Assembly (NCBI GenBank): GCA_039621445.1
Contig: CP154954.1
Coordinates: 620,001 to 684,000 of the forward strand
Source: Euglena gracilis
Taxonomy: Eukaryota > Euglenida > Euglenophyceae > Euglenales
Direction of reading: 5' to 3'
Length of the DNA: 64,000 nucleotides
Shown piece by piece: positions 1 through 50,253 of the stretch. Every line of letters starts with the position of its first letter. The stretch's first letter is position 1. Under the pieces are notes generated by a model. That model saw only the letters and a program-made list of their open reading frames with translations, did not search any database and was not told where the DNA came from. The position numbers and the translations under genes are program-made.

Positions 1-635
1 CTTTAAGGAAAAGATGTGTTTTCGATTTAAATGAAAATTTAATCTCAGATACAATTTCGACTATTTCGGATCGTTTCTGGCAAGTTTTGATTAAATTTGT
101 CCTTGAACCTGTTTATGATTTTTTTTTTCATTCATTTAATTTTGGTTTTCGTTATAATGTTCCTATTTATAAGGTTCAGAAAGCTATTTTGCTTAATTTA
201 TCAAATATTTCGTTTGGTAGTAAAAAAAGAATTTTAAAAGTTGAGTTAAATTGTAATTTTTCTATTTTTAATTATGATTATTTGATGAAAAAATTAATTG
301 CTCCGAGAAATATTAAATTAGGGATTTTTCGTTTGTTGGAATTAGGTTTCAATTTGCACTTTCCAGAAAATGAGTGTCAAATTTCGACTTTTAGTTCTTT
401 GTTATTAAACGTTATGTTAAATGGAGTTGAAAACGTTCATAATTGTGTGCGCTATGGTTATTATATGTTATTTTTTTTACGACCCATTACTTACTTTTCT
501 CTTTTTTTATACTTTTTCTTTTTTTTACTTTATTACTAAGGGTTTTGATTATTTTAGGGTTGGCATTTTAAATTAAAAAGTTAAAATATATTCTGCAATT
601 CTAGCGCATAATTATTTTTTTCCTTAATCCATGAA
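1..635 (+). pseudogene. Partial copy of psbC-intron maturase (mat1-like), window edge
   Basis: Direct repeat of 39591 to about 40275. From 1 to about 480 it is nearly identical to the intact copy, with scattered substitutions and small changes that shorten the frame (open from 87). From about 485 it becomes scrambled: text is lost, but the phrase encoding the GFDFLGW motif is still recognisable near 540-570. It covers the middle of the reverse-transcriptase-like region only. It ends where an inverted copy of the same segment begins (about 640). I read it as the outer end of a fold-back duplication, not a functional gene. Confidence 0.75.
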
Positions 636-639
636 CGTT

Positions 640-1479
640 TTCAAATTCATGTTAACATTAAGTGTTGTTTAATAACAAAGAACTATAAAAGAAATTTGAC
701 ACATTTCTGGAAAGTAAATTGAATTAATATTCCAAATTTTTTTAACGAAAAATCCCTAATTTAAATCATTTTTTATCGGAGCAATTAACTTTATCAAATA
801 TAAATTATAAAAATAGAAAAAAAACAATTTAACTCATTTTAATTAAATCTTTTGGTTTCATTTTTTATAAATGAAAATAGCTTCTGAATTATTTTAAATA
901 GGAACATTATAATTTTTAATAATAAAATTAAATGGATTTTGAAAAAAATTTATGAACAGTTTCTTAGGGCAATTTTAATAAAATTGCTCAGGAATTTTTC
1001 TTTTTTTGATCTCATAAAAATAGTTCGAAAATGTATCTGAGATTAAATTTTCATTTTTTAAATCGACACATATTATTTTGGTTTTAAATGAATTGTTTGC
1101 TTCCACCTTTTTCTATGTTTAATTTTTTCTTCTTTTTTTAAATAAGTTTGTTCAAATTTTTTAAAATATTTAAAGTAGTTTTTTTTTTTTTTAACTCCTG
1201 CATTTTTTTTATTGATTAATTTGTGTTACTAGCGAATAGCTAACATTAGTTTTACATATTTTGATGATGAAAAATAAGTTTTGAAGCTCATCTAAATTTT
1301 CTTATCATGAATATAAGAACTTTTAATTTAAATAAACGCCTGATTTAAATAATAAACGAACAGATTTTAAGAAAAATTTTGATAAAAAATTTTTTTTTTT
1401 AAAACTTGAAAAATTTCATAAAAAATCATAAAGAAAATTTATAAAAAAAAAACATAATTTAAAACAAAAACTTTAAATC

Positions 1480-1480
<1 letters not shown>
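640..1480 (-). pseudogene. Degraded inverted copy of psbC-intron maturase (mat1-like)
   Basis: Reverse complement of roughly 40035 down to 39260, recognisable from long shared words (for example the segment around 1036-1052 mirrors 39618-39640). Substitutions and indels are dense and fall equally on all codon positions, and no long frame survives. With the direct copy at 1-635 it forms a second, smaller inverted repeat centred near 637. It is the low-quality distal end of the giant palindrome's left arm. Confidence 0.7.
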
Positions 1481-16504
<15,024 letters not shown>

Positions 16505-16642
16505 AAATAATATTTTGTAATATAAAATAAGTAATCTCTAATATTAACTAAAGAGCTAATTTTAGGTATTAAGATCCCCTATTTATATACTAAAAAAGGG
16601 AACACAAGCAAAAAATATTGCATAACAATCTATCAATTTACT

Positions 16643-18021
16643 ATGAATAAAAAAACTAACGAAAGGCCTGTATTTCCTTTTACTTCTATTGTTGGACAAG
16701 AAGAGATGTGTGGCTAAACACATTGCACATTCAAATAAAAAACTTAATAAAATAATATTATAAATTTAAAAAATAATAATTATTATTATTAAAAATAATT
16801 ACTACCCTCTAAACTACAATTAATAAATAAAAAATAAAACAAATTGGCAAATAAAATACTGAATTTTCAACACAACTAAAAAAATTTTGTAAATTATTAA
16901 AATTTATTGTAGCTAATTGGAAGCAGTTTGGAAAACTATAGAAAATCCAAAAGAACATAAAATAACAATTTATAAATAAAAAACAAAGCTAAAAGGATAA
17001 ACCACGTATAGTTTGAAAACAAATAAAATTTAGTTTTATGAAATTATCATTAATCTTAAATGTAATAGATCCAAAAATAGGAGGTGTTATGATAATGGGT
17101 GATAGAGGAACAGGAAAGTCAACAATAGTTAGAGCGCTTGTTGACTTACTACCACCTATTGATGTAATAGAAAACGACCCATATAATTCTGATCCATATG
17201 ATACAGAATTAATGTCAGATGACGTTCTAGAAAAAATAAAAAAAAACGAAAAAGTATCGATAATTCAAGTTAAAACACCTATGGTTGATTTACCATTAGG
17301 TGCAACTGAAGATCGTGTTTGTGGAACAATAGATATAGAAAAAGCAATATCCGAAGGAAAAAAAGCATTCGAACCTGGTCTACTAGCACAAGCAAATAGA
17401 GGAATATTGTACGTTGATGAAGTTAACTTATTAGATGACCATTTAGTTGACGTTTTATTAGATTCCGCTGCTTCAGGATGGAACACGGTAGAAAGAGAAG
17501 GAGTTTCGATTTGCCATCCTGCAAGATTTATACTAGTAGGATCAGGAAATCCTGAAGAAGGAGAACTTAGACCACAATTACTAGATAGATTCGGAATGCA
17601 TGCACAAATTAAAACACTAAAGGAACCAGCGCTTCGTGTAAAAATAGTACAACAACGAGAACTATTTGAAAAAAGCCCTAAAGAGTTCAAAGAAAAATAT
17701 AAGGAAGAACAAAATAAACTAATGGAAAAAATTATAAATGCAAGAAAAAAATTAAAAAACATAATAATAAAATACGAACTTTTAGAAAAAATATCACAAA
17801 TCTGTTCTGAACTAAATGTTGATGGACTAAGAGGAGATATGGTAACAAGTCGTGCAGCAAAAGCATTAGTAGCATTTGAAGATCGCACAGAAGTAACACC
17901 TAAAGACATTTTCACTGTAATTACGCTTTGTTTACGACATCGATTACGTAAAGACCCTTTAGAATCAATAGATTCGGGATATAAAGTGCAAGAAACCTTT
18001 AAAAAAGTGTTCAATTACTAA
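16643..18021 (+). CDS. chlI: chlI, Mg-chelatase ATPase subunit I (left-arm copy, 2 exons)
   Basis: Exon 1 is 16643-16707 and exon 2 is 17040-18021, joined as AT|G so that QEEM continues into [11 protein letters not shown]. The 332-nt intron begins GTGTG and ends AT. The product, about 348 residues, is the AAA+ subunit that with ChlD and ChlH inserts Mg2+ into protoporphyrin IX. Walker A is GDRGTGKS, Walker B is LYVDEVNLL, and the arginine-rich AAA+ elements follow ([11 protein letters not shown]). Length is normal for plastid ChlI. It is divergent from psbD with a 138-nt shared upstream region (16505-16642). It is identical to the right-arm copy. Confidence 0.93.
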
Positions 18022-18102
18022 AAAATAGCTAAAACAAGAAAACTAATTTACATTTTCTGAGAAGTATTTCAGAAAATACATTAAAAATGTTAAAAATATT
18101 CT

Positions 18103-18181
18103 TCCTTCGTGGTGAAATGGTAAACACGTGTGATTCAAAATCACATGCATAAGCTTGCCGGTTCGAGTCCGGTCGAAGGTA
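18103..18181 (+). tRNA. trnL-CAA: tRNA-Leu (CAA), left-arm copy
   Basis: Class II tRNA fold with acceptor ccttcg/cgaagg, D-arm ggtgaaatggtaaac and anticodon loop ttCAAaa within a gtgtgat/atcacat stem. A short variable arm and the T-arm ccggttcgagtccgg follow. It lies 82 nt downstream of chlI on the same strand. An exact copy is at 22567-22645 on the opposite strand. Confidence 0.92.
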
Positions 18182-20038
18182 AAACTCTCGAAATAAAAAA
18201 CGTTAATAAAAAAGTTGCAATATATATCTAGATTAAAATCAACGTCTTTTATTTTGAAAAATGTTAAATTTATAACAAAATTTGAATAATGGAAAGTACC
18301 CAAAACGTGATGTCGTAGATTGAAATCTTACAAAACAATAGTTGATATTGATTTTTTGTTTTTTACATAATTATGTAAAAATTTTATTATTAGTTAAAAT
18401 AATAATATAGACTTTGAAAAATTATGAAACTAAAAAGAAAAAGTAAAATGTGAACTAGATTTACTTCTTAAAGACAAACTTATAGGTTTAAGCAAAAAAC
18501 ATTAGAAAAGCTAATTTTGAATTTTAAATTACTATTTATGGATAAAAGGAAATTAAATTAATTCAAAATTTTGATTTTTAAAATGAATCTAATTTCAAAT
18601 CATAAATTCTCTTGCAAAGTAATAATTTTAATGACTTGGATTACTTTTGAAACGAACATGATTCACATTGTTTTCAAAATTTTTATTGTTTACTATATTG
18701 ATGAGTATTGATGAGTTAACAAGATAAAACTATCTGGGTGTATAAAAAATATCATAGAATAATAATTGAATAAAAATAAAATATTCTAAAACATATAATT
18801 TTCTGGAATTTACAAACTTTATTACAAAAAAGTGTACAACAGAATTATATATATACAAAAATTTATTTTTAAAAATATATAAATTATAACACTTTTAAAA
18901 TTTTAATAGCTTCTTGAAAAATTTTAGTGACAGTAAAAAATAATAAAAACGCGTTTAATACATAATAACTACTATAAAGTATTTATATAGATTATTTTAA
19001 ATCTTAAATAATCTATTATTATTACCTATTTTTGAAATAATATTAGTATAAATATACATATTTAGTAATAAACTATTATCACAAATAGTGTAATCATTGT
19101 CATTTTCGTAAAATTTTAATTTCCAGCAACAAGCAAAATTTTGTTTAACAAAGCTTTTTGCCGATTAAACTAATACAAATAATTTACCCACATTTTTGAT
19201 ATAAAGAAGTATTACAAGAAGTACAGATGAATAAATCAAAAGTAGTTACAAAATATTATTAATATTTAATACCTTACAATTAATTTTTAGTATTGTATTT
19301 ATTCATAAAAAATGAGATCGAACTTTTAGAGTACAATCATTTAGTCTACCATAATTATATATTAAGTAACTTGAATATGACGTTTCAGAAGAATAATAGC
19401 ATAAGTGATTACAGGAATAATAATAATAAGTAAGATAATCTATCATCACGAATAATAATCTAACATTGAATAAGAACAAGAATAATAGAAATTGAGAAAA
19501 ACTCTATATATATATCTAGACATTTCTGTTTGTTTCTAAGTAAAATCCTACGAAACATACAATTTTATATTACATTAAATATGTAACTCATGTAAAAATA
19601 TTGTTAGCTCTAAACATCTTCTATTTTTTCATTATATCATTTTTCTGAAAAACCTATCTCTGATAATGAACTGTAATAATTAACTAACACTTATAAACTT
19701 TGTTTATCTTGAAATCTTAAACCTTAAAATATTATCTTGGAAAGTAAACATCTTTTATCTGGCAGAAATAACCAACCAGTTCTTCCATCCGGACTTGACG
19801 TATGGATGGATTATGGATGGATACAACCTGATTGAGCAATAGAATCGAATCTAAGCATTTCCTCGGCAATGGGTTCACTTCCTTTTTACCCTTTAAGAAA
19901 TTACGTATGCATTAGCCACACACATAGCTAAATAGAAAGCAGTTTGTGTGGTTCTTTGGATTACAATAAACGTTACGGAATTTAACCATAAAGTACTTAA
20001 TAATTAATAAATCAGGGTTAATAATCAATAAAAAACCA
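18182..20038. other. Left-arm intergenic region, no gene seen
   Basis: AT-rich, no convincing coding frame, mirrored at 20710-22566. One patch, 19760-19900, is GC-richer than its surroundings and contains ATGGATGG repeats that can fold with CCATCC. I cannot assign it to a tRNA or rRNA. The arms differ here mainly in homopolymers, for example near 18940 against 21800-21820. Confidence 0.6.
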
Positions 20039-20094
20039 TAAGGCGTAGGTCTCCAAAACCTGATGTAGTAGGTTCGAATCCTACAAAGCGCGCT
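20039..20094 (+). pseudogene. trnW 3'-half relic in rRNA-leader repeat (left arm)
   Basis: Contains the anticodon loop ctCCAaa, the T-arm gtaggttcgaatcctac and the 3' acceptor aaagcgcgc of a tRNA-Trp, but no 5' acceptor or D-arm upstream. The same relic occurs at 20654-20709 and 63435-63490 (both minus). In Euglena gracilis, from memory, tRNA-Trp and tRNA-Ile pseudogenes lie in the 16S rRNA leader. This copy lies on the border of the palindrome core. Confidence 0.75.
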
Positions 20095-20194
20095 TTTAGT
20101 GTACACATTATAGTAAATGTGCCCCTTGCTTGGTCACCAAGGGGACTGATGTAGAAAATATTCAGTAAAGACCATTTAAGTACATTGGTATATA
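20095..20194 (+). repeat. rRNA-leader element next to palindrome core (left copy)
   Basis: Includes the hairpin CCCCTTG-loop-CAAGGGG (about 20125-20147) and the imperfect hairpin CACATT...AATGTG just before it. The element matches the 16S leader at 63390-63434 until it diverges after the CCAAGGGG hairpin. It is mirrored by 20554-20653 with one mismatch near 20157. Confidence 0.75.
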
Positions 20195-20553
20195 GGGACG
20201 GGAGATAGGAGAGAGACGATAGAGACCAAGGGACGGAGGAGAAAGGAAGGGAACGGGGAGAGGAAGAGAGACGAGAGAGAACAAGGGACGGAGAGAGAGG
20301 AAGGCCGGGATAGATGAGTCGAGAGACGTGAGAGGAACCAAAGGGAGTAGTAGAGGGATGGACGTATATAGGTATAGATATACGAGAGAGCAAGGGAAGG
20401 AGAGAGAGGAGGGACGGCAAGATGAGAGAGACTACTATATATACCAATGTTACTTAGATATATTAATGCCTTGATAGATATTATATATAGACTATATATA
20501 GATTACCAATGTATTTATATATATTAATGAAATTATATATATTATATATACTA
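20195..20553. repeat. Unpaired core of the giant palindrome, low-complexity repeats
   Basis: This 359-nt segment is present once. Its first part (to about 20425) is a G/A-rich strand, unlike anything else in the window, with three imperfect repeats of CAAGGGA-C/A-GGAG (near 20229, 20282 and 20390). Its second part (about 20430-20553) is AT-rich, with the phrase ACCAATGT-TA-TTA repeated near 20443 and 20503 and again at the right border (20559). It resembles the variable-copy repeat region reported near the replication origin of Euglena plastid DNA. An origin role is inference. Confidence 0.6.
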
Positions 20554-20653
20554 TATATACCAATGTACTTAAATGGTCTTTACTGAATATTTTCTAAATC
20601 AGTCCCCTTGGTGACCAAGCAAGGGGCACATTTACTATAATGTGTACACTAAA
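20554..20653 (-). repeat. rRNA-leader element next to palindrome core (right copy)
   Basis: Mirror of 20095-20194. It carries the same GGGG/CCCC hairpin (20602-20624) and the CACATT/AATGTG hairpin, oriented as in the 16S leader at 63390-63434. It marks the inner start of the right arm. Confidence 0.75.
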
Positions 20654-20709
20654 AGCGCGCTTTGTAGGATTCGAACCTACTACATCAGGTTTTGGAGACC
20701 TACGCCTTA
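20654..20709 (-). pseudogene. trnW 3'-half relic (right arm)
   Basis: Exact inverted copy of 20039-20094: Trp anticodon loop, T-arm and 3' acceptor, with no 5' half. Its orientation relative to the leader element matches that at 63435-63490. Confidence 0.75.
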
Positions 20710-22566
20710 TGGTTTTTTATTGATTATTAACCCTGATTTATTAATTATTAAGTACTTTATGGTTAAATTCCGTAACGTTTATTGTAATCCAAAGAACCAC
20801 ACAAACTGCTTTCTATTTAGCTATGTGTGTGGCTAATGCATACGTAATTTCTTAAAGGGTAAAAAGGAAGTGAACCCATTGCCGAGGAAATGCTTAGATT
20901 CGATTCTATTGCTCAATCAGGTTGTATCCATCCATAATCCATCCATACGTCAAGTCCGGATGGAAGAACTGGTTGGTTATTTCTGCCAGATAAAAGATGT
21001 TTACTTTCCAAGATAATATTTTAAGGTTTAAGATTTCAAGATAAACAAAGTTTATAAGTGTTAGTTAATTATTACAGTTCATTATCAGAGATAGGTTTTT
21101 CAGAAAAATGATATAATGAAAAAATAGAAGATGTTTAGAGCTAACAATATTTTTACATGAGTTACATATTTAATGTAATATAAAATTGTATGTTTCGTAG
21201 GATTTTACTTAGAAACAAACAGAAATGTCTAGATATATATATAGAGTTTTTCTCAATTTCTATTATTCTTGTTCTTATTCAATGTTAGATTATTATTCGT
21301 GATGATAGATTATCTTACTTATTATTATTATTCCTGTAATCACTTATGCTATTATTCTTCTGAAACGTCATATTCAAGTTACTTAATATATAATTATGGT
21401 AGACTAAATGATTGTACTCTAAAAGTTCGATCTCATTTTTTATGAATAAATACAATACTAAAAATTAATTGTAAGGTATTAAATATTAATAATATTTTGT
21501 AACTACTTTTGATTTATTCATCTGTACTTCTTGTAATACTTCTTTATATCAAAAATGTGGGTAAATTATTTGTATTAGTTTAATCGGCAAAAAGCTTTGT
21601 TAAACAAAATTTTGCTTGTTGCTGGAAATTAAAATTTTACGAAAATGACAATGATTACACTATTTGTGATAATAGTTTATTACTAAATATGTATATTTAT
21701 ACTAATATTATTTCAAAAATAGGTAATAATAATAGATTATTTAAGATTTAAAATAATCTATATAAATACTTTATAGTAGTTATTATGTATTAAACGCGTT
21801 TTTTTTTTTTTTTATTGTTACTAAAATTTTTCAAGAAGCTATTAAAATTTTAAAAGTGTTATAATTTATATATTTTTAAAAATAAATTTTTGTATATATA
21901 TAATTCTGTTGTACACTTTTTTGTAATAAAGTTTGTAAATTCCAGAAAATTATATGTTTTAGAATATTTTATTTTTATTCAATTATTATTCTATGATATT
22001 TTTTATACACCCAGATAGTTTTATCTTGTTAACTCATCAATACTCATCAATATAGTAAACAATAAAAATTTTGAAAACAATGTGAATCATGTTCGTTTCA
22101 AAAGTAATCCAAGTCATTAAAATTATTACTTTGCAAGAGAATTTATGATTTGAAATTAGATTCATTTTAAAAATCAAAATTTTGAATTAATTTAATTTCC
22201 TTTTATCCATAAATAGTAATTTAAAATTCAAAATTAGCTTTTCTAATGTTTTTTGCTTAAACCTATAAGTTTGTCTTTAAGAAGTAAATCTAGTTCACAT
22301 TTTACTTTTTCTTTTTAGTTTCATAATTTTTCAAAGTCTATATTATTATTTTAACTAATAATAAAATTTTTACATAATTATGTAAAAAACAAAAAATCAA
22401 TATCAACTATTGTTTTGTAAGATTTCAATCTACGACATCACGTTTTGGGTACTTTCCATTATTCAAATTTTGTTATAAATTTAACATTTTTCAAAATAAA
22501 AGACGTTGATTTTAATCTAGATATATATTGCAACTTTTTTATTAACGTTTTTTATTTCGAGAGTTT
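20710..22566. other. Right-arm intergenic region, no gene seen
   Basis: AT-rich mirror of 18182-20038 without a convincing frame. It separates the palindrome core and leader repeat from trnL-CAA. It holds the same GC-richer patch (about 20850-20990). Confidence 0.6.
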
Positions 22567-22645
22567 TACCTTCGACCGGACTCGAACCGGCAAGCTTATG
22601 CATGTGATTTTGAATCACACGTGTTTACCATTTCACCACGAAGGA
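22567..22645 (-). tRNA. trnL-CAA: tRNA-Leu (CAA), right-arm copy
   Basis: Exact inverted copy of 18103-18181, with anticodon CAA in a seven-base loop, a class II variable arm and an intact T-arm. It is downstream of chlI on the same strand. Confidence 0.92.
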
Positions 22646-22726
22646 AGAATATTTTTAACATTTTTAATGTATTTTCTGAAATACTTCTCAGAAAATGTAA
22701 ATTAGTTTTCTTGTTTTAGCTATTTT

Positions 22727-24105
22727 TTAGTAATTGAACACTTTTTTAAAGGTTTCTTGCACTTTATATCCCGAATCTATTGATTCTAAAGGGTCTTTAC
22801 GTAATCGATGTCGTAAACAAAGCGTAATTACAGTGAAAATGTCTTTAGGTGTTACTTCTGTGCGATCTTCAAATGCTACTAATGCTTTTGCTGCACGACT
22901 TGTTACCATATCTCCTCTTAGTCCATCAACATTTAGTTCAGAACAGATTTGTGATATTTTTTCTAAAAGTTCGTATTTTATTATTATGTTTTTTAATTTT
23001 TTTCTTGCATTTATAATTTTTTCCATTAGTTTATTTTGTTCTTCCTTATATTTTTCTTTGAACTCTTTAGGGCTTTTTTCAAATAGTTCTCGTTGTTGTA
23101 CTATTTTTACACGAAGCGCTGGTTCCTTTAGTGTTTTAATTTGTGCATGCATTCCGAATCTATCTAGTAATTGTGGTCTAAGTTCTCCTTCTTCAGGATT
23201 TCCTGATCCTACTAGTATAAATCTTGCAGGATGGCAAATCGAAACTCCTTCTCTTTCTACCGTGTTCCATCCTGAAGCAGCGGAATCTAATAAAACGTCA
23301 ACTAAATGGTCATCTAATAAGTTAACTTCATCAACGTACAATATTCCTCTATTTGCTTGTGCTAGTAGACCAGGTTCGAATGCTTTTTTTCCTTCGGATA
23401 TTGCTTTTTCTATATCTATTGTTCCACAAACACGATCTTCAGTTGCACCTAATGGTAAATCAACCATAGGTGTTTTAACTTGAATTATCGATACTTTTTC
23501 GTTTTTTTTTATTTTTTCTAGAACGTCATCTGACATTAATTCTGTATCATATGGATCAGAATTATATGGGTCGTTTTCTATTACATCAATAGGTGGTAGT
23601 AAGTCAACAAGCGCTCTAACTATTGTTGACTTTCCTGTTCCTCTATCACCCATTATCATAACACCTCCTATTTTTGGATCTATTACATTTAAGATTAATG
23701 ATAATTTCATAAAACTAAATTTTATTTGTTTTCAAACTATACGTGGTTTATCCTTTTAGCTTTGTTTTTTATTTATAAATTGTTATTTTATGTTCTTTTG
23801 GATTTTCTATAGTTTTCCAAACTGCTTCCAATTAGCTACAATAAATTTTAATAATTTACAAAATTTTTTTAGTTGTGTTGAAAATTCAGTATTTTATTTG
23901 CCAATTTGTTTTATTTTTTATTTATTAATTGTAGTTTAGAGGGTAGTAATTATTTTTAATAATAATAATTATTATTTTTTAAATTTATAATATTATTTTA
24001 TTAAGTTTTTTATTTGAATGTGCAATGTGTTTAGCCACACATCTCTTCTTGTCCAACAATAGAAGTAAAAGGAAATACAGGCCTTTCGTTAGTTTTTTTA
24101 TTCAT
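22727..24105 (-). CDS. chlI: chlI, Mg-chelatase ATPase subunit I (right-arm copy, 2 exons)
   Basis: Exon 1 is 24041-24105 and exon 2 is 22727-23708, minus strand. The predicted protein equals the left-arm copy: N-terminal [15 protein letters not shown], Walker A GDRGTGKS, Walker [10 protein letters not shown]. The start ATG at 24105 is supported by the conserved N-terminus across the splice site. The intron (23709-24040) begins GTGTG and ends AT as a group II intron. In the plastid stroma it powers the Mg-insertion step of chlorophyll synthesis. It is divergently oriented to psbD. Confidence 0.93.
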
Positions 24106-24136
24106 AGTAAATTGATAGATTGTTATGCAATATTTT

Positions 24137-24166
24137 TTGCTTGTGTTCCCTTTTTTAGTATATAAA
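24137..24166 (+). promoter_or_regulatory. Candidate psbD promoter
   Basis: TTGCTT (24137-24142) and TATAAA (24161-24166) are 18 nt apart, about 78 nt upstream of the psbD ATG in the 138-nt chlI/psbD divergent spacer. The match to plastid sigma70-type promoters is only suggestive in such AT-rich DNA. Confidence 0.3.
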
Positions 24167-24243
24167 TAGGGGATCTTAATACCTAAAATTAGCTCTTTAG
24201 TTAATATTAGAGATTACTTATTTTATATTACAAAATATTATTT

Positions 24244-45123
<20,880 letters not shown>

Positions 45124-45181
45124 ATTTTGTAATTTAAATATAAGTTAAAAATAATTTATATTTAATTTGTGTGTTTTAAAT

Positions 45182-45263
45182 GCCTTCGTGGTGAAATGGT
45201 AGACACTCATGACTTAAAATCATGTGCTTATAAAGCGTACCGGTTCAACTCCGGTCGAAGGTA
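45182..45263 (+). tRNA. trnL-UAA: tRNA-Leu (UAA)
   Basis: Acceptor gccttcg/cgaaggt, anticodon loop ctTAAaa in a catga/tcatg stem, long class II variable arm, T-arm ccggttcaactccgg. The T-loop reads TTCAACT where TTCGANT is usual. There is no intron, unlike the land-plant gene. It lies between psbC and psbA. Confidence 0.92.
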
Positions 45264-45306
45264 TATATAATAAAATATTTAATTTTTTATGTTATAATTT
45301 TATCAA

Positions 45307-45328
45307 CAGTCGCGTTTGCGACTGGGAG
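45307..45328 (+). promoter_or_regulatory. psbA 5'UTR hairpin followed by GGAG
   Basis: CAGTCGC-GTTT-GCGACTG is a perfect 7-bp hairpin in otherwise AT-only sequence, directly followed by GGAG (45325-45328), 21 nt before the psbA ATG. It resembles the stem-loop/ribosome-binding arrangement in other psbA leaders and may act in mRNA stability or translation. Confidence 0.6.
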
Positions 45329-45349
45329 ATTAATTTAATTAATTTATTG

Positions 45350-48317
<2,968 letters not shown>

Positions 48318-50253
48318 TTTTATATGCTTGTTTTTATCTTTTTTACTAACAAGTATATTTTTTGTTTTGTTAATTATTTTTTAGTAAGTAGATTTTTAAT
48401 TAAATAATGTAACGTTTTTAATAATAAAAATCGAATTATTTGGTAAAAAGCTTTTTTTTAGATTGTTTTTCTTTTTTTGAAAATTATATTAAATTTCTTT
48501 CGATTTTAAAAATATTTAACCAATTGAAGTACATAATTTTTTTCTTATTTTATATTTTTTACTACTTCAGTTTTTTTAATTTCTTTTAAAATGAATTCGT
48601 ATCAAGATTGATGATATTAGAAATTACCCTCAAAAATTGTTATGGTTTATTTTTATTTACTTTGTTGATATAAAACATATATGAAATAAAATTCATAAAA
48701 AACAGTAGTCAGAAGAATTTCTTTGATAAAAATTCTTATTATACAAATAAATATTTAACAATTAACTTAATTAATTTAAGTTATTTTATTATTGATCTTA
48801 AATTTAGTAATTTTTTTAGATTTCAAAAAATATTTTGTCAATTAGTTTTTAAGTAGATTTTTAAAATAAAATATTTAATAAAAACTCTTAAAATTAGAAG
48901 TTTAATGGACGAACTCTAATCTATTCAACTGACTTAACTAATGTTTGTAGTGTGTTGTTACACAATTCAAGTATTTGATTGAATTTAATAGATTCATATC
49001 TCACAATCTAAATAATCTCATTTATTTTTTGAGCAATTTGATAGTTATTAAAATTGAAGTTTAAAAGAATATAAAATGCAGTATTCGTAAGAGCATCTAT
49101 ATTTTTTAACATCTTTTAGTTTTGTAACAAATAAAATTTATGCATGTTGTACTTCCATTAAAAACTTATTAAAACTCTAATACTCAGTCCTAGTACAGCG
49201 AATGTCCATGAACTCCAACAAATAACACAACTTACTATGAAACTAAATGTAAAAATTACAATTCTTGGATCGGTATTTTAATATTGAAGGAAACTACTTT
49301 AGATAATTTTTCCAAGTATTCTTTTTTATGATTTCACTTAATGCTTCTGGATTTACGTTTGTAGCGATATTAATAACTTTTTTTAATGCTTGCCTTTTTT
49401 ACCAATAGGAGCTTGGTATACATACTTTTCTTGAATTTCTGGAAGATCCTAGTTAATTTTCTGTAGTTCATCCAGTGGCTTTTGATTTAAACTTGAATTA
49501 CGTGAAATTAATTCTGTTAAAACCCTGATCTTAGAATTTGGAATAACAATAACGTAGAGAAGTGTCCAAAAAAGAATTCATCCTATGGCAATCAATATTT
49601 TTCTAAATTTTCGGAAAAATCAAGAGATAAATGGCAAATAAGAGAGGATTTATTGAAATACGAAGTACCATAATTAGAAGAATTAGAAGTTTTTTTTACG
49701 AAAGAACAAACGAAATAGAATTTTTTGAACATATGTTATTATCTTAGGGTGTCTAAAAAGTTAATTAATTTTCCCAAATTTATTACAATAAAATATAACA
49801 TTTAACAAAACGTTACATTAAAATTTTTATAGTATGTAAATTAGAAAACATATAAAACCGATATCATTTTTTTTGTATATTCCCTTTTAAAGAATGTTTA
49901 ACGCGTAAATAATTTACTACAAAACTACAAATTTTGTTAAAGTTGAAATCATTCCATTATTTGAGGTAAATAAAGATTTTTATTAAAATTTACTTTTAAT
50001 AATGAAATTATTATGTGTTCAGCTAAAAATTTTGTTTTAGTTTTTATGTTTGTTTAAAGAAAAAGAAGATACGTTAGGGAAGATTTTCTAAATGTTTCTA
50101 AATGTAAATTATTTTTTAATTAGCTTTTTTCTTACTCTCTTGTTTTATATTTTAAGGTCATTTATTTTTTTTGTAGAAGTTTCATAAATGTAAATTATTC
50201 CAGAATTTTAAGGAACTACTTGATCTAAATATTATCTTATTTTTTTTTCGGAT
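48318..50253. other. Gene-poor gap after psbA with a decayed frame
   Basis: About 1.9 kb without an intact gene. On the minus strand, roughly 49750 to 49285, codons resembling a real protein can be followed, broken by at least one in-frame TAG and a frameshift. Readable pieces include KIRVLTELISRNSSLNQK and NPEALSEIIKKNTWKNYLK before a stop near 49300. I do not recognise the family. The rest is AT-rich with no feature I can support. Confidence 0.5.

Noticed and set aside
17265-18014. 249-codon frame antisense to chlI (and its mirror at 22734-23483)
   Set aside because: A shadow of the conserved chlI coding strand; Ser/Phe-rich with no homology.
18043-18303. 86-codon frame across trnL-CAA (and mirror)
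   Set aside because: It runs through the tRNA gene; no independent support.
19912-20106. 64-codon frames over the trnW relic and leader (also 20642-20836 and 63368-63595)
   Set aside because: The similar peptides are translations of the repeated leader and tRNA T-arm, a common spurious hit.
20025-20447. 140-codon minus-strand frame over the purine-rich core
   Set aside because: It is the pyrimidine complement of the G/A repeat (Ser/Leu/Pro/Arg-rich low complexity) and ends in a tRNA relic. Not a protein.
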